A stretch of DNA of 64,000 nucleotides, taken from positions 372,001-436,000 of the forward strand of contig JABTUC010000002.1 of assembly GCA_015075545.1 (NCBI GenBank), in the 5' to 3' direction. Of the stretch, positions 53,298 to 61,476 are shown piece after piece; position 1 is the stretch's first letter, and each line of letters opens with the position of its first letter. The position numbers and the translations under genes were made by a program. The notes below the pieces were generated by a model. That model made no database searches, was not told the DNA's origin, and saw only the letters and a list, made by a program, of their open reading frames with translations. This stretch comes from Ideonella sp. (GTDB taxonomy: Bacteria > Pseudomonadota > Gammaproteobacteria > Burkholderiales > Burkholderiaceae_C).

Positions 53298-54835
53298 CTG
53301 GCGAGGCGGGTCGCGCGGCACGCTCCGTGCGTGCCGCCGAGCGTGCCTTCGACGCCGTCTTCGGCCTGCGCGCCAACCCGCTGCGCCAGCTCGGCGCGCT
53401 GGCCTTCTGGATGCTGTGGATCGTGGTCGCCAGCGGCTTGTGGATCTACGTGCTGTACGACACCAGCGTCGCCGGTGCCTGGCGCTCGGTGAACGACATG
53501 ACCGAGCATCAGCCATGGGCCGCCGGCCTGATGCGCAGCCTGCACCGCTACGCCAGCGACGCGTTGATCGTGCTGACCACGCTGCACCTGCTGCGCGAGG
53601 CGCTGCTCGGGCGCTTCCGGCGTTTTCGCTGGTTCAGCTGGGTCAGCGGCGTGCCGCTGCTGCCGCTGGCGATCGCCTCGGGCATCGTCGGCTACTGGAT
53701 GGTGTGGGACCAGCGTGCGCTGGCGACCGGCGTCGCGCTGTTCGAGTGGTTCGCGCAGCTGCCCGGCTTCGGGCTGGCGATGGTGCGCAACTTCATCGAC
53801 CCGCAAGCCGTCACCGACCGCTTCTTCAGCCTGCTGGCGTTCACCCACATCGGCCTGCCGCTGCTGCTGCTGCTGGGTGCCTGGGCGCACCTGCTGCGGC
53901 TGGCGCGGCCGCAGACGCAGCCCGCCGCACCGCTGGCGGTGGGCAGCCTGCTCGCGCTGCTGGCGTTGGCGCTGCTGTGGCCCGCGCGTTCGATGGCGCT
54001 CGCCGACGTGCTGCACTGGCCGGCGCGCATCGACCTCGACTGGTTCACGCTCGGCGTGCTGCCGCTGGCCGAGGCGGCGCCGATCTTCACCTGGCTCGCG
54101 CTGGTGCTCGGGATCGGCGCGCTGCTGGCGATGCCCTGGCTGCCCGGCGCGCCGCCGGCGCTGCCGGTGGCGGTGGTCGACCCCGCGCATTGCAACGGCT
54201 GCACCTGGTGCTTTGCCGACTGCCCGTACGGCGCGATCACGATGGTGCCGCACCCCAACGCGCGCGCCGGTGCGCGGCTGGCGCAGGTCGATGCCGATCT
54301 GTGCGCCGGTTGCGGCGTGTGCGTCGGCGCGTGCCCGTCGGCCACGCCGTTCCGGCGCGGCGCACCGCTGGCCACCGGCATCGATCTGCCTGCACCGGCG
54401 CTGGCCACGCTGCGTGCGCGACTCGACGACGCCCTCGATGCGCTCGATGACCCTGAGGCCACCAAGGTGGTGGTGCTGGGTTGCGACAGTGCCGCGCGAC
54501 TCGACGACGCGCCGCCCGGCACCGTGATGCTCACGGCCCCGTGTACGGCTCAGTGGCCCCCGGTGTTCATCGAGTACGCACTGCGGCGCGGCGTCGATGG
54601 CGTGCTGGTGACGGGCTGCCCGCCGGGCGATTGCCAGTGGCGGCTCGGTGCGCGCTGGGTCGAGCAGCGCATGGCCGGGCAGCGGATGCCGCAGTTGCGC
54701 AGCCAGGTGCCGCGCGAGCGCGTGCGCTTGCACTGGGCCTTGACCGGGAGCAAGGCAGACCTGCTGCACGAGGTGCAAGCTTTCCACCGTGCGCTGGCGG
54801 CCTTGTCGCGGCCGCGCGTGCCAGAAGACGCCTAG
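53294..54835 (+). CDS. Cytochrome b fused to dicluster ferredoxin and MvhD-like domain
   Basis: 513 residues. Residues 30-285 are a b6-type cytochrome b with His84/His98 and His185/His199. Residues 292-352 form a ferredoxin with two [4Fe-4S] sites (Cys300, 303, 306, 310 and Cys337, 340, 343, 347). Residues 388-470 match the MvhD/hydrogenase iron-sulfur subunit (GCDSA Cys397, PCTAQ Cys417, GCPPGDC Cys442 and 447), a domain linking flavin and ferredoxin modules in Hdr complexes. This combination suggests electron exchange between a soluble ferredoxin or flavoprotein and the quinone pool. It is coupled to senC. Confidence 0.87.
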   Translation: MTGEAGRAARSVRAAERAFDAVFGLRANPLRQLGALAFWMLWIVVASGLWIYVLYDTSVAGAWRSVNDMTEHQPWAAGLMRSLHRYASDALIVLTTLHLLREALLGRFRRFRWFSWVSGVPLLPLAIASGIVGYWMVWDQRALATGVALFEWFAQLPGFGLAMVRNFIDPQAVTDRFFSLLAFTHIGLPLLLLLGAWAHLLRLARPQTQPAAPLAVGSLLALLALALLWPARSMALADVLHWPARIDLDWFTLGVLPLAEAAPIFTWLALVLGIGALLAMPWLPGAPPALPVAVVDPAHCNGCTWCFADCPYGAITMVPHPNARAGARLAQVDADLCAGCGVCVGACPSATPFRRGAPLATGIDLPAPALATLRARLDDALDALDDPEATKVVVLGCDSAARLDDAPPGTVMLTAPCTAQWPPVFIEYALRRGVDGVLVTGCPPGDCQWRLGARWVEQRMAGQRMPQLRSQVPRERVRLHWALTGSKADLLHEVQAFHRALAALSRPRVPEDA

Positions 54836-54845
54836 ACCAAACCCG

Positions 54846-55349
54846 ATGCCCAACTTGCTGCGATACCTCGGTCAGTTCGTTGCCTATGCGGCCTTCGCCG
54901 CGGTGATCGGCGTGTTCGCCACCTGGCCGGCGCACCGCCTGCTCGGGCCCGACCAGGCGTTGCTGCGGCTGTCGTTCTCGCACCCCGGCAAGGTCAGCAC
55001 CGAGTGCCGTCAACGCACGGCCGAAGAGCTGGCGAAGATGCAGCCGCAGATGCGCACGCCGCTCGATTGCCAGCGCGAGCGCTCGCCGGTGCAGGTGCGT
55101 GTCGTGCTCGACGACCATGTGCTGATCGATCGCGCCTACGCACCGGCCGGCCTGTCGCGCGACGGCGCCTCCAGTGCCTACTGGCGCGAGCCGATCGCCG
55201 CCGGCACGCATCGCCTGTCGGTGACGCTGCGCGACGACCTGCGTCCGGGTGCCCCCGCCTACCACGACGAAACCACGCTCGACGTGAAGCCCGGGCAGAT
55301 CGTGCTGATCGACTTCAAGCCCGAGCAGGGCGGCGTGGTGATCCGATGA
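54846..55349 (+). CDS. Membrane-anchored periplasmic protein of unknown function
   Basis: 167 residues. An N-terminal helix (FVAYAAFAAVIGVFATWPAHRLL) leads to a periplasmic beta-rich domain with two Cys (STECRQRT and TPLDCQRE) and repeated strand patterns (PVQVRVVLDDHVLIDRAY, THRLSVTLRDD). It overlaps the divergent heme-copper subunit gene by ATGA, implying a fixed stoichiometric partnership. It could take the place of an electron-donor or assembly subunit, but it has no heme or copper motif. I do not recognise the family. Confidence 0.8.
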   Translation: MPNLLRYLGQFVAYAAFAAVIGVFATWPAHRLLGPDQALLRLSFSHPGKVSTECRQRTAEELAKMQPQMRTPLDCQRERSPVQVRVVLDDHVLIDRAYAPAGLSRDGASSAYWREPIAAGTHRLSVTLRDDLRPGAPAYHDETTLDVKPGQIVLIDFKPEQGGVVIR

Positions 55350-56827
55350 GCCGGCCGCTGGGCAGCGCTCGCGAATCGCGCACGCCGCGCACCGAGTCGC
55401 TCGTGAGCGCAGCACCGCCGCTGCGCGGCGCATGGGCGTGGCCCGCCTATCGCTACGAGCTGGCGGTGCCCGCCGGCGAGCAGCGCGCGCTGGCCAGCGC
55501 CTGGCTCGCGCTGGCCACCGCGGCGCTGATCGGCTCCGGCCTGTTCGCGCTGTTGCTGGTGGGCGCGCGCACGCCGGGTGTCAACGCGCTGCTGCCGGGG
55601 GTCGATTTCTTCCACGTGGCCCTGGTCGTGCACGTCGACCTGTCGGTGCTGGTGTGGTTCCTGGCGATGGCGGGGCTGCTGTGGTCGCTCGCCGGCTCGC
55701 AGCGCTGGCTGGCGCTCGGCTGGGCGGGCTTCACGCTGAGCGCGCTGGGCGCGCTGGTGATGACGCTGGCACCGTTCTTCGGCGCCGCGGCGCCGGTGAT
55801 GTCCAACTACGTGCCGGTGCTCGACGATCCGCGCTTCCTGTTCGGGCTGGCGCTGTTCGGTGCCGGCATGGCGCTCACCTGCCTGCGGGCGCTGGCGGTG
55901 CCGGGGCGCGTCGGCATGACGTTGCCGGGTGCCGGCGTGCTGCGCTTCGGCCTCAATGCCGCGGCGGTGGCCACCGCACTGACGCTGATCGCGCTGGTCT
56001 GGTCGGCACTCGCGCTGCGCAACGGCACCGCCGCGGGCCTGCAGGGCAAGCCCTACTACGAGCTGCTGTTCTGGGGTGCCGGCCACGTGGTGCAGTTCAC
56101 CTGGACGCTGCTGATGCTGGTGAGCTGGCTGTGGCTGGCCAGCCGCATCGAGGCGCTGCTGCCGCTGTCGCCGCGGGTGGTGCTGCTGCTGTTCGGCGTG
56201 GCGCTGGTGTCGGTGTTCGCGACGCCGGTGATCTACCTCGCGTTCGAGGTCGGCTCGGTCGAGCATCAGCGCATGTTCACCTGGCTGATGCGCTTCGGCG
56301 GCGGGCTGGCGATCGTACCGATCGTGCTGGCGCTGGCGCTCGCATTGTGGCGAGCGCCCACTTGCCCGCTGGATGCGCGGCCGCTGCGCGCCTGCCTGCT
56401 GGCGTCGGTGACCCTGTTCTGCGTGGGCGGGGCGATCGGCTTCCTGATCCAGGGCAGCGATGTGCGCGTGCCCGCGCACTACCACGGCGCCATCGTCGGC
56501 GTGACGCTGGCGCTGATGGGCGCCACCTATGCGCTGCTGCCGGCGCTCGGGCTGGGCCAGCCCGGTCGCCTGGCGCGCTGGCAGCCGTTGCTGTACGGCG
56601 CGGGGCAGCTGATGCACATCATCGGCCTGGTGTGGTCCGGCGGCTATGGCGTGCAGCGCAAGGTGGCGGGCGCCGACCAGGTGCTGCGCACCCCGCAGGA
56701 GGTGGCCGGCATGGGGCTGATGGGGCTGGGTGGCCTGGTCGCGATCATCGGCGGGCTGCTGTTCGTGGTGGTGGTGCTGCAGGCGGCGCGCCGCCGCGCC
56801 GCGCCGGCCGCGCGCCAGGCTGCCTGA
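55346..56827 (+). CDS. Highly divergent heme-copper oxidase-like catalytic subunit
   Basis: 493 residues, about 12 helices. Helix II has His96 (VVHVDLSVLVW) as low-spin heme ligand. Helix VI reads GAGHVVQFTW with His247, Gln250 and Phe251, so the Tyr position is Phe. The usual His-His pair is His307-Gln308 (SVEHQRMFTW). The heme ligands remain as His378/His380 (VPAHYHGAIVG). Thus the three-His copper site and the Tyr are both altered while both hemes look retained. This fits an NO reductase-like or non-catalytic electron-transfer role; no family name can be assigned with confidence. It is coupled to the upstream anchored protein. Confidence 0.8.
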   Translation: MSRPLGSARESRTPRTESLVSAAPPLRGAWAWPAYRYELAVPAGEQRALASAWLALATAALIGSGLFALLLVGARTPGVNALLPGVDFFHVALVVHVDLSVLVWFLAMAGLLWSLAGSQRWLALGWAGFTLSALGALVMTLAPFFGAAAPVMSNYVPVLDDPRFLFGLALFGAGMALTCLRALAVPGRVGMTLPGAGVLRFGLNAAAVATALTLIALVWSALALRNGTAAGLQGKPYYELLFWGAGHVVQFTWTLLMLVSWLWLASRIEALLPLSPRVVLLLFGVALVSVFATPVIYLAFEVGSVEHQRMFTWLMRFGGGLAIVPIVLALALALWRAPTCPLDARPLRACLLASVTLFCVGGAIGFLIQGSDVRVPAHYHGAIVGVTLALMGATYALLPALGLGQPGRLARWQPLLYGAGQLMHIIGLVWSGGYGVQRKVAGADQVLRTPQEVAGMGLMGLGGLVAIIGGLLFVVVVLQAARRRAAPAARQAA

Positions 56828-56842
56828 GGGCGCGCGCCGGCG

Positions 56843-57679
56843 ATGCGCGCGCTGCTGTGGCTGGCGTTCGCGCTGGTGCTGGTGGTGTGCCTGTGCAGCG
56901 CCGCGCTGCGCCTGTCGGGCGCCGCGGTCGCCTGTGCCCCCGCCCCGGCGTGCCTGGCACCACAAGCCGCCGGCGCGCCGGCGGTCGGCACGGGTGCGGC
57001 TGCCGGCGCCCAGGCCGAAGGCCCAACGGTTGCATCGGCCACGGCGCCGGCCAACACCGGCTGGCAGCGAACGCTGCGACTGACGCACCGCGTCACCGCG
57101 TCGCTGGCCGGTCTGGTGTTCCTGTTCATCGTGGCGTTCGGGTTCGCGCGCTGGTCGATCAGCGAGCGCATCGCGGGGCTCTCGCTGCTGGCGCTGACGC
57201 TGCTGCTGGCGCTGGTGGGGCGCATCACGCCGTCGCTGTCGGCTGCGGTGGGGCTGGTCAACCTGCTCGGTGGCCACCTGCTGCTGGCCGCGCTGGCGTG
57301 GCTGCTCGCTGCGCGCGCCGGCGACCTCGTGCGCTGGGTCGGCGCGCCGCTGTTCGTCACGGTGGTGCTTGCGTCGGCCACCGGCTCGGCCGTGGCTGCG
57401 CCCGGTCGCGGCGGGTGGCTGACCGTGCATGCGGCGCTGGGCGTGGTCGTGGTGGCGCCGCTCGTCGCTGCGGTCTGGCGGCTGCGCCGCGCAGGCATGG
57501 GCGGCGGCACGGTCGCTGTCTTCGCGATCACGACGGCGCTCGCCGCCGCCATCGCCGCCGCGCTCGGTCTGGTGCTGCTGCGGCCCGGCGGGCCGTGGCC
57601 GGTCGCGCTGGTGCATAGCGCCGCCGGCGGCCTCGTGCTCGCCGGCTGTGCCGCACTCTGGCGGAGTTCGCGGCGCTGA
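56843..57679 (+). CDS. CtaA/COX15-like heme A synthase family membrane protein
   Basis: 278 residues with about eight helices and a low-complexity Ala/Pro-rich first loop with a Cys pair (CAPAPAC), like the Cys loop of CtaA. Candidate heme-ligand histidines occur in the expected places: LTHRVTASLAGLVF, NLLGGHLLLAAL, TVHAALGVVVV and LVHSAAGGLVL. Full-length CtaA is usually longer with better-conserved His motifs, so this is a diverged member. With ctaB upstream it suggests local synthesis of heme A or a related heme for these enzymes. Last gene of the operon before the regulator. Confidence 0.75.
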   Translation: MRALLWLAFALVLVVCLCSAALRLSGAAVACAPAPACLAPQAAGAPAVGTGAAAGAQAEGPTVASATAPANTGWQRTLRLTHRVTASLAGLVFLFIVAFGFARWSISERIAGLSLLALTLLLALVGRITPSLSAAVGLVNLLGGHLLLAALAWLLAARAGDLVRWVGAPLFVTVVLASATGSAVAAPGRGGWLTVHAALGVVVVAPLVAAVWRLRRAGMGGGTVAVFAITTALAAAIAAALGLVLLRPGGPWPVALVHSAAGGLVLAGCAALWRSSRR

Positions 57680-57713
57680 GTCGAGGCGTCGCCGACCCCG
57701 GCGCGGACGCCCG

Positions 57714-57727
57714 TTGACTTTTAGCAA
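57714..57727 (+). promoter_or_regulatory. FNR/DNR-like box upstream of the Crp/Fnr regulator gene
   Basis: TTGACTTTTAGCAA matches eight of ten FNR-family positions (TTGAC-N4-AGCAA) and lies 56 bp before the regulator ATG, suggesting autoregulation or control by another Fnr protein. The sequence at the expected -10 (AAGATG, 57750-57755) is poor. Confidence 0.5.
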
Positions 57728-57782
57728 CCCGTCGCCGCGGCGGTGGGCGAAGATGGGGCCCCGGACCGCCGGCGAGCATTGC

Positions 57783-58598
57783 ATGCAAGACACCGCCTTC
57801 GACCTGCCGCGTTACCTCGCCGCCCTGCCGCTGTTCAAGGACATGCCGGCCGAAGCGCTGGCGCGCGTGGCGGCGGGCACCCGGGTCTGCCGCTTCGCCC
57901 GTAACGACACGTTGTTCCGGGTGGGCGCGCCGTGCCAGGAGTTCTTCATCGTGGTGTTCGGCCAGATCAAGATGTTCGCGCTGTCGGCGGCCGGGCAGGA
58001 GAAGGTGCTCGAGCTGGTGGGCCCGGGCATGAGCTTCGCCGAGGCGCCGATGTTCGTCGGCGGCATGCACCGGGTGAGTGCGCAGGCGCTGGTCGACTCG
58101 CTGCTGCTGGCGGTGGGCAAGCCGACCGTGCTCGACGAGATCGCGCGCGACCCGGGGCTCGCGCTGCGCATGCTGGCGGGGCTGTCGCGCCGCCTGCACC
58201 GGCTCAACGAGGACGTCGAGGCCAGCGCGCTGCATACCGGCCTGCGCCGCGTCGCCGATTACCTGCTCAACGAGTTGCAGGAGGCCGGCGTCGGTGCGCG
58301 CGCGGTCTCGCTGCCCGCCAGCAAGGCGACGATCGCGCTGCGCCTGTCGCTGACGCCGGAGTACTTCTCGCGCATGCTGCACCAGCTCGAATCGGAAGGG
58401 CTGATCCGCATCGACAAGCGCGCGATCACGATCACCAACGCCGAATGCCTGCGCACCTACTCGTCGCTCGGTGCGGGTGCGCCGGAACCGCCGTGCCACA
58501 ACGGCGTCCAGTGCCTGCGTGCGCAGGCCAAGCAGCGCGGCAAGGCCACTGCGCCGTGCCCCGCTGCGTCGCGCGCGGCGACCGCGCGCAGCGCCTGA
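57783..58598 (+). CDS. Crp/Fnr-family regulator, Dnr-like
   Basis: 271 residues. The cyclic-nucleotide-like sensor domain spans 10-125, the long dimer helix about 125-150, and a Crp-type winged helix 175-215 (SKATIALRLSLTPEYFSRMLHQLESEGLI; the Glu-Ser-Arg-like ETFSR motif here is EYFSR). No N-terminal four-Cys set is present, so it does not bind the FNR [4Fe-4S] cluster; this fits Dnr/NnrR heme-based NO sensors. A 40-residue C-terminal extension with Cys238, 244 and 259 is unusual. Lying between the heme-copper operon and nirN, it is the likely regulator of both. Confidence 0.88.
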   Translation: MQDTAFDLPRYLAALPLFKDMPAEALARVAAGTRVCRFARNDTLFRVGAPCQEFFIVVFGQIKMFALSAAGQEKVLELVGPGMSFAEAPMFVGGMHRVSAQALVDSLLLAVGKPTVLDEIARDPGLALRMLAGLSRRLHRLNEDVEASALHTGLRRVADYLLNELQEAGVGARAVSLPASKATIALRLSLTPEYFSRMLHQLESEGLIRIDKRAITITNAECLRTYSSLGAGAPEPPCHNGVQCLRAQAKQRGKATAPCPAASRAATARSA

Positions 58599-58610
58599 GG
58601 GCTCGCCGCC

Positions 58611-60209
58611 TCAGTGCGACGTGCCCTCCGAGCGCGTGATCTTGTTGAACACGTTGTACTTGCCCACCGGTTTGCTCATCGGCAGGCGCTTCACCTCGGT
58701 GAACGTCGCCGCGTCGTAGACCACCAGCGCGCCGTCGGCCTCCCACACGCTGGCCAGCGCGTGGCGGCCGTCTTTCGTGAACTCGATGTGCGCCAGCGTC
58801 CTGCCGGGTTCGCGCACCTGCGCCACCACCTGCAGCGTGCGCTTGTCGACGATGGTCAGCGTGTCGCGGGCGCCCGCGCTCATCATCGAATCGACCCAGG
58901 CGTACGGCGTCTTCTCGTGACTGCGCACGAAGAAGCCCGGGCCCGGCGTGGCGATGGTCTTCAGCGGCTTCCAGGTCTTCATGTCGATCACGTCGAGCGC
59001 TCCGTCCTTCAGATTGGGGCTCATCAGCACCGTGGTGCCGCCCCACGCGAAGGTGATGCCCGAGCCGAGGTGAGGCATGCCCGCGATCGGCAACTCGGCG
59101 ATCTTTCGCCGCACGTCGAGGTTGATCACCTGCGCGGTCGGCGTGCCGTCGGCCCGCGGGCGCGTCGCCCCGAGCACGTGCGCGTAGCCCTGGTCGAAGA
59201 AGAAGTCGTCCAGCGGCTGCTCGAGCTTCGTGCGCCGGATGCCGAGGAAGCCGGGCCTGGCGACGGCCTCGCCCATGCGGTAGTCGTGCACCAGGCCGTC
59301 GTGGATCGGCTCGGCCTTGGGGTCGTACGAGATCTCCCACAGCTCCGGCAGATCCTTCAGCGCGACGATGAAGCTCGAGCGCGGCTGTGCGTCGTATACC
59401 GCCGACACGCGCGAGGTCGACCGGCCGTCGGCGCCGGCGGCGGCGTAGGTTCTCACCAAGTTCAACTGCGCGTCGAACAGCGCCAGCGTGTGCGGAAAAT
59501 AGTTCGCCGCCAGCACCCACCGGCCGTCGCCGGACACCGCGACGTTGCGCATGTTCAGACCCGCGCGCACCTCGGCGACGATCGTGAGGTTCCAGAGGTC
59601 GACCTTGGTGATCCAGCCGTCGCGCGAGCCGAAGAACACGTGGCGCCCGTCGGGCGTGAACTTCGGTCCGCCGTGCAGCGCGTAGCGGCTGGCGAAGCGG
59701 TGGATCGGCTCGAAGCGGTCGCCGTCGACCAGGCTCACGTGGTGGTCGCCGCCTTCGACCACGACGAACAGGTTCATCGGGTCGGCGCTCCACTGCGGCT
59801 TGGCCGGCAACCTGTCGGCGCCGGGCGTCTCGATGCGCGAGGCGCGGATGTCGGCCTCGCTCCAGGTGGGCGCCGGCTGCAGCGGCGTGTAGATCCAGGC
59901 TGCCAGTGCCTGCAACTGCGCCGCGCTCAACTGCTCGGCAAAGCCCGGCATCTGCGTGGCCGGCCGCCCCTGGCCGATGACCTTGGCCGCCTCGGGCCGG
60001 CGCAGGCGCTCCAGGCTCTCGGGCAGCAACGCCGGGCCCATGCCGCCGGTGCGCTGCGTGCCGTGGCAGGCGGCGCAGTGCTGTCGATACAGCGCTGCCG
60101 CATCGAGCGACGCCGCGCTCGCATCCTGCGCGCGCGGCGCGGTCGGCATCGCCGCCAGCGCCACCAGCGCAGCGAAAGTACCGGCCGGCGCCCACCGCCG
60201 CGGCGTCAT
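58611..60209 (-). CDS. nirN: NirN: heme d1-binding cytochrome c, dihydro-heme d1 dehydrogenase
   Basis: 532 residues. A signal peptide of about 28 residues is followed by a cytochrome c domain with Cys45-x2-Cys48-His49 (QHCAACHG) and an eight-bladed d1-type propeller (residues 140-520; MNLFVVVEGGDHHVSLVD, GGPKFTPDGRHVFFGSRDGW). NirN catalyses the last step of heme d1 synthesis, oxidising dihydro-heme d1. The end of a nirFDLGHJ series favours NirN over the nitrite reductase NirS, which heads such operons. Start overlaps nirJ by four bases. Confidence 0.87.
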   Translation of the reverse strand: MTPRRWAPAGTFAALVALAAMPTAPRAQDASAASLDAAALYRQHCAACHGTQRTGGMGPALLPESLERLRRPEAAKVIGQGRPATQMPGFAEQLSAAQLQALAAWIYTPLQPAPTWSEADIRASRIETPGADRLPAKPQWSADPMNLFVVVEGGDHHVSLVDGDRFEPIHRFASRYALHGGPKFTPDGRHVFFGSRDGWITKVDLWNLTIVAEVRAGLNMRNVAVSGDGRWVLAANYFPHTLALFDAQLNLVRTYAAAGADGRSTSRVSAVYDAQPRSSFIVALKDLPELWEISYDPKAEPIHDGLVHDYRMGEAVARPGFLGIRRTKLEQPLDDFFFDQGYAHVLGATRPRADGTPTAQVINLDVRRKIAELPIAGMPHLGSGITFAWGGTTVLMSPNLKDGALDVIDMKTWKPLKTIATPGPGFFVRSHEKTPYAWVDSMMSAGARDTLTIVDKRTLQVVAQVREPGRTLAHIEFTKDGRHALASVWEADGALVVYDAATFTEVKRLPMSKPVGKYNVFNKITRSEGTSH

Positions 60210-61453
60210 GGCTGCTGCCCGACCGGGCGGCGCTTGCCGGCGAAAGGCGTCAACGCCACGCGCGGCGACGCTCCGGGCGCCTGCGCTGCGAGGCCGATCT
60301 CGTCGTCGTCGAGGTAGCAGCCCGGGTCTTCGGCCCAGGCGTCGCCGGTGACCTGCTGCGCGCGCACGCGCGTGTTGCCGCCGCAGATGTCGAAGTGCGC
60401 GCAGCGCGCGCAGCGCCCGCCCACCGGGCGCGGGCGCGACTTCAGCCCGCGCATCAGCGGGTCGCTGCGGTCGGCCCAGATGGCCGAGAACGGCCGCTCG
60501 CGCACGCTGCCCAGGCTGTGGTGCCACCACATGGTGTCGGGGTGCACGTGGCCGAGGTTGTCGATGTTGGCGACATTGACGCCCGAGGCGTTGCCGCCCC
60601 AGGCCACCAGGTGCTCGCGCAGCGGCCGCTGCCAGCGCCGATGCAGCTCGGGGTGCCTGCGCGCGAGCCAGTGCAGCAGGTAGGGGCCGTCGGCGTCGTT
60701 GTTGCCGGTGACGATCTCCTCCGGCAGGCCCTCGCTCGCCGCGCACCACGCGCGATCGAACAGCAGATCGAGCGCGTCGCGGGTGGCGGCGAACTGCGCA
60801 TCCTTGGCGCGGTGGATGTTGCCGCGGCCGGCGTAGTTGAGGTGCGAGAAGTAGAACTTGTCGACGCCCTCGTCGCGCATCAGTTGCAGCAGCGCGGGCA
60901 GGTCGTGCGCGTTGAGCGCGGTCATCGTGAAGCGCAGGCCGAGCTTGACGCCGCGCGCGCGCAGCAGGCGCACGGCGCGCAGGCTGCGGTCGAAGGCGCC
61001 ATCGAGGCGGCGGAAGCGGTCGTGCGTGGCGCGCAGGCCGTCGAGGCTGATGCCGACGTAGTCGAAGCCCGCGCCGGCGATGCGCTCGGCCATCGCGGCG
61101 TCGATCAGCGTGCCGTTGGTCGACAGGCCGACGAAGAAGCGCATGGCCTTGGCGCGCGCGGCGACTTCGAACAGATCGCCGCGCAGCAGCGGCTCGCCGC
61201 CCGAGAGGATCAGCACCGGCACGCGGGCGCGCCGCAGGTCGTCCATCACCGCGAACACCTCGGCCGTGTTCAGCTCGCCGGCGTAGTCGTGGTCGGCCGA
61301 CAGCGCGTAGCAGTGCGTGCAGGTGAGGTTGCAGCGGCGGATCAGGTTCCAGATCACCACCGGGCCCGCGGGCCTCGCGGTGCTCGGCAGCGGCATCGCG
61401 CCGCTGCGCTTCGCCTCGGCGAGCAGCCGCATGAAGTGCGACACGCGGAACAT
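60206..61453 (-). CDS. nirJ: NirJ: radical SAM enzyme of heme d1 biosynthesis
   Basis: 415 residues. Radical SAM motif Cys41-x3-Cys45-x2-Cys48 (RRCNLTCTHCYA) followed by LILSGGEPLLRGD; the C-terminal cluster region is SPASM-like (GGRCARCAHFDICGGNTRVRA, plus CYLDDDE). NirJ replaces propionate side chains of didecarboxysiroheme with oxo groups. The tail after about residue 375 is variable. It follows nirH by 23 bp and overlaps nirN. Confidence 0.93.
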   Translation of the reverse strand: MFRVSHFMRLLAEAKRSGAMPLPSTARPAGPVVIWNLIRRCNLTCTHCYALSADHDYAGELNTAEVFAVMDDLRRARVPVLILSGGEPLLRGDLFEVAARAKAMRFFVGLSTNGTLIDAAMAERIAGAGFDYVGISLDGLRATHDRFRRLDGAFDRSLRAVRLLRARGVKLGLRFTMTALNAHDLPALLQLMRDEGVDKFYFSHLNYAGRGNIHRAKDAQFAATRDALDLLFDRAWCAASEGLPEEIVTGNNDADGPYLLHWLARRHPELHRRWQRPLREHLVAWGGNASGVNVANIDNLGHVHPDTMWWHHSLGSVRERPFSAIWADRSDPLMRGLKSRPRPVGGRCARCAHFDICGGNTRVRAQQVTGDAWAEDPGCYLDDDEIGLAAQAPGASPRVALTPFAGKRRPVGQQP

Positions 61454-61476
61454 GGTGCGATGGCCGGGTGACCGAA

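Noticed and set aside
58611-60209. Identification as the nitrite reductase NirS
   Set aside because: The fold is shared (cytochrome c plus d1 propeller), but gene order at the end of a nirFDLGHJ series and the short N-terminal domain fit NirN better. An alignment of active-site histidines would settle it.
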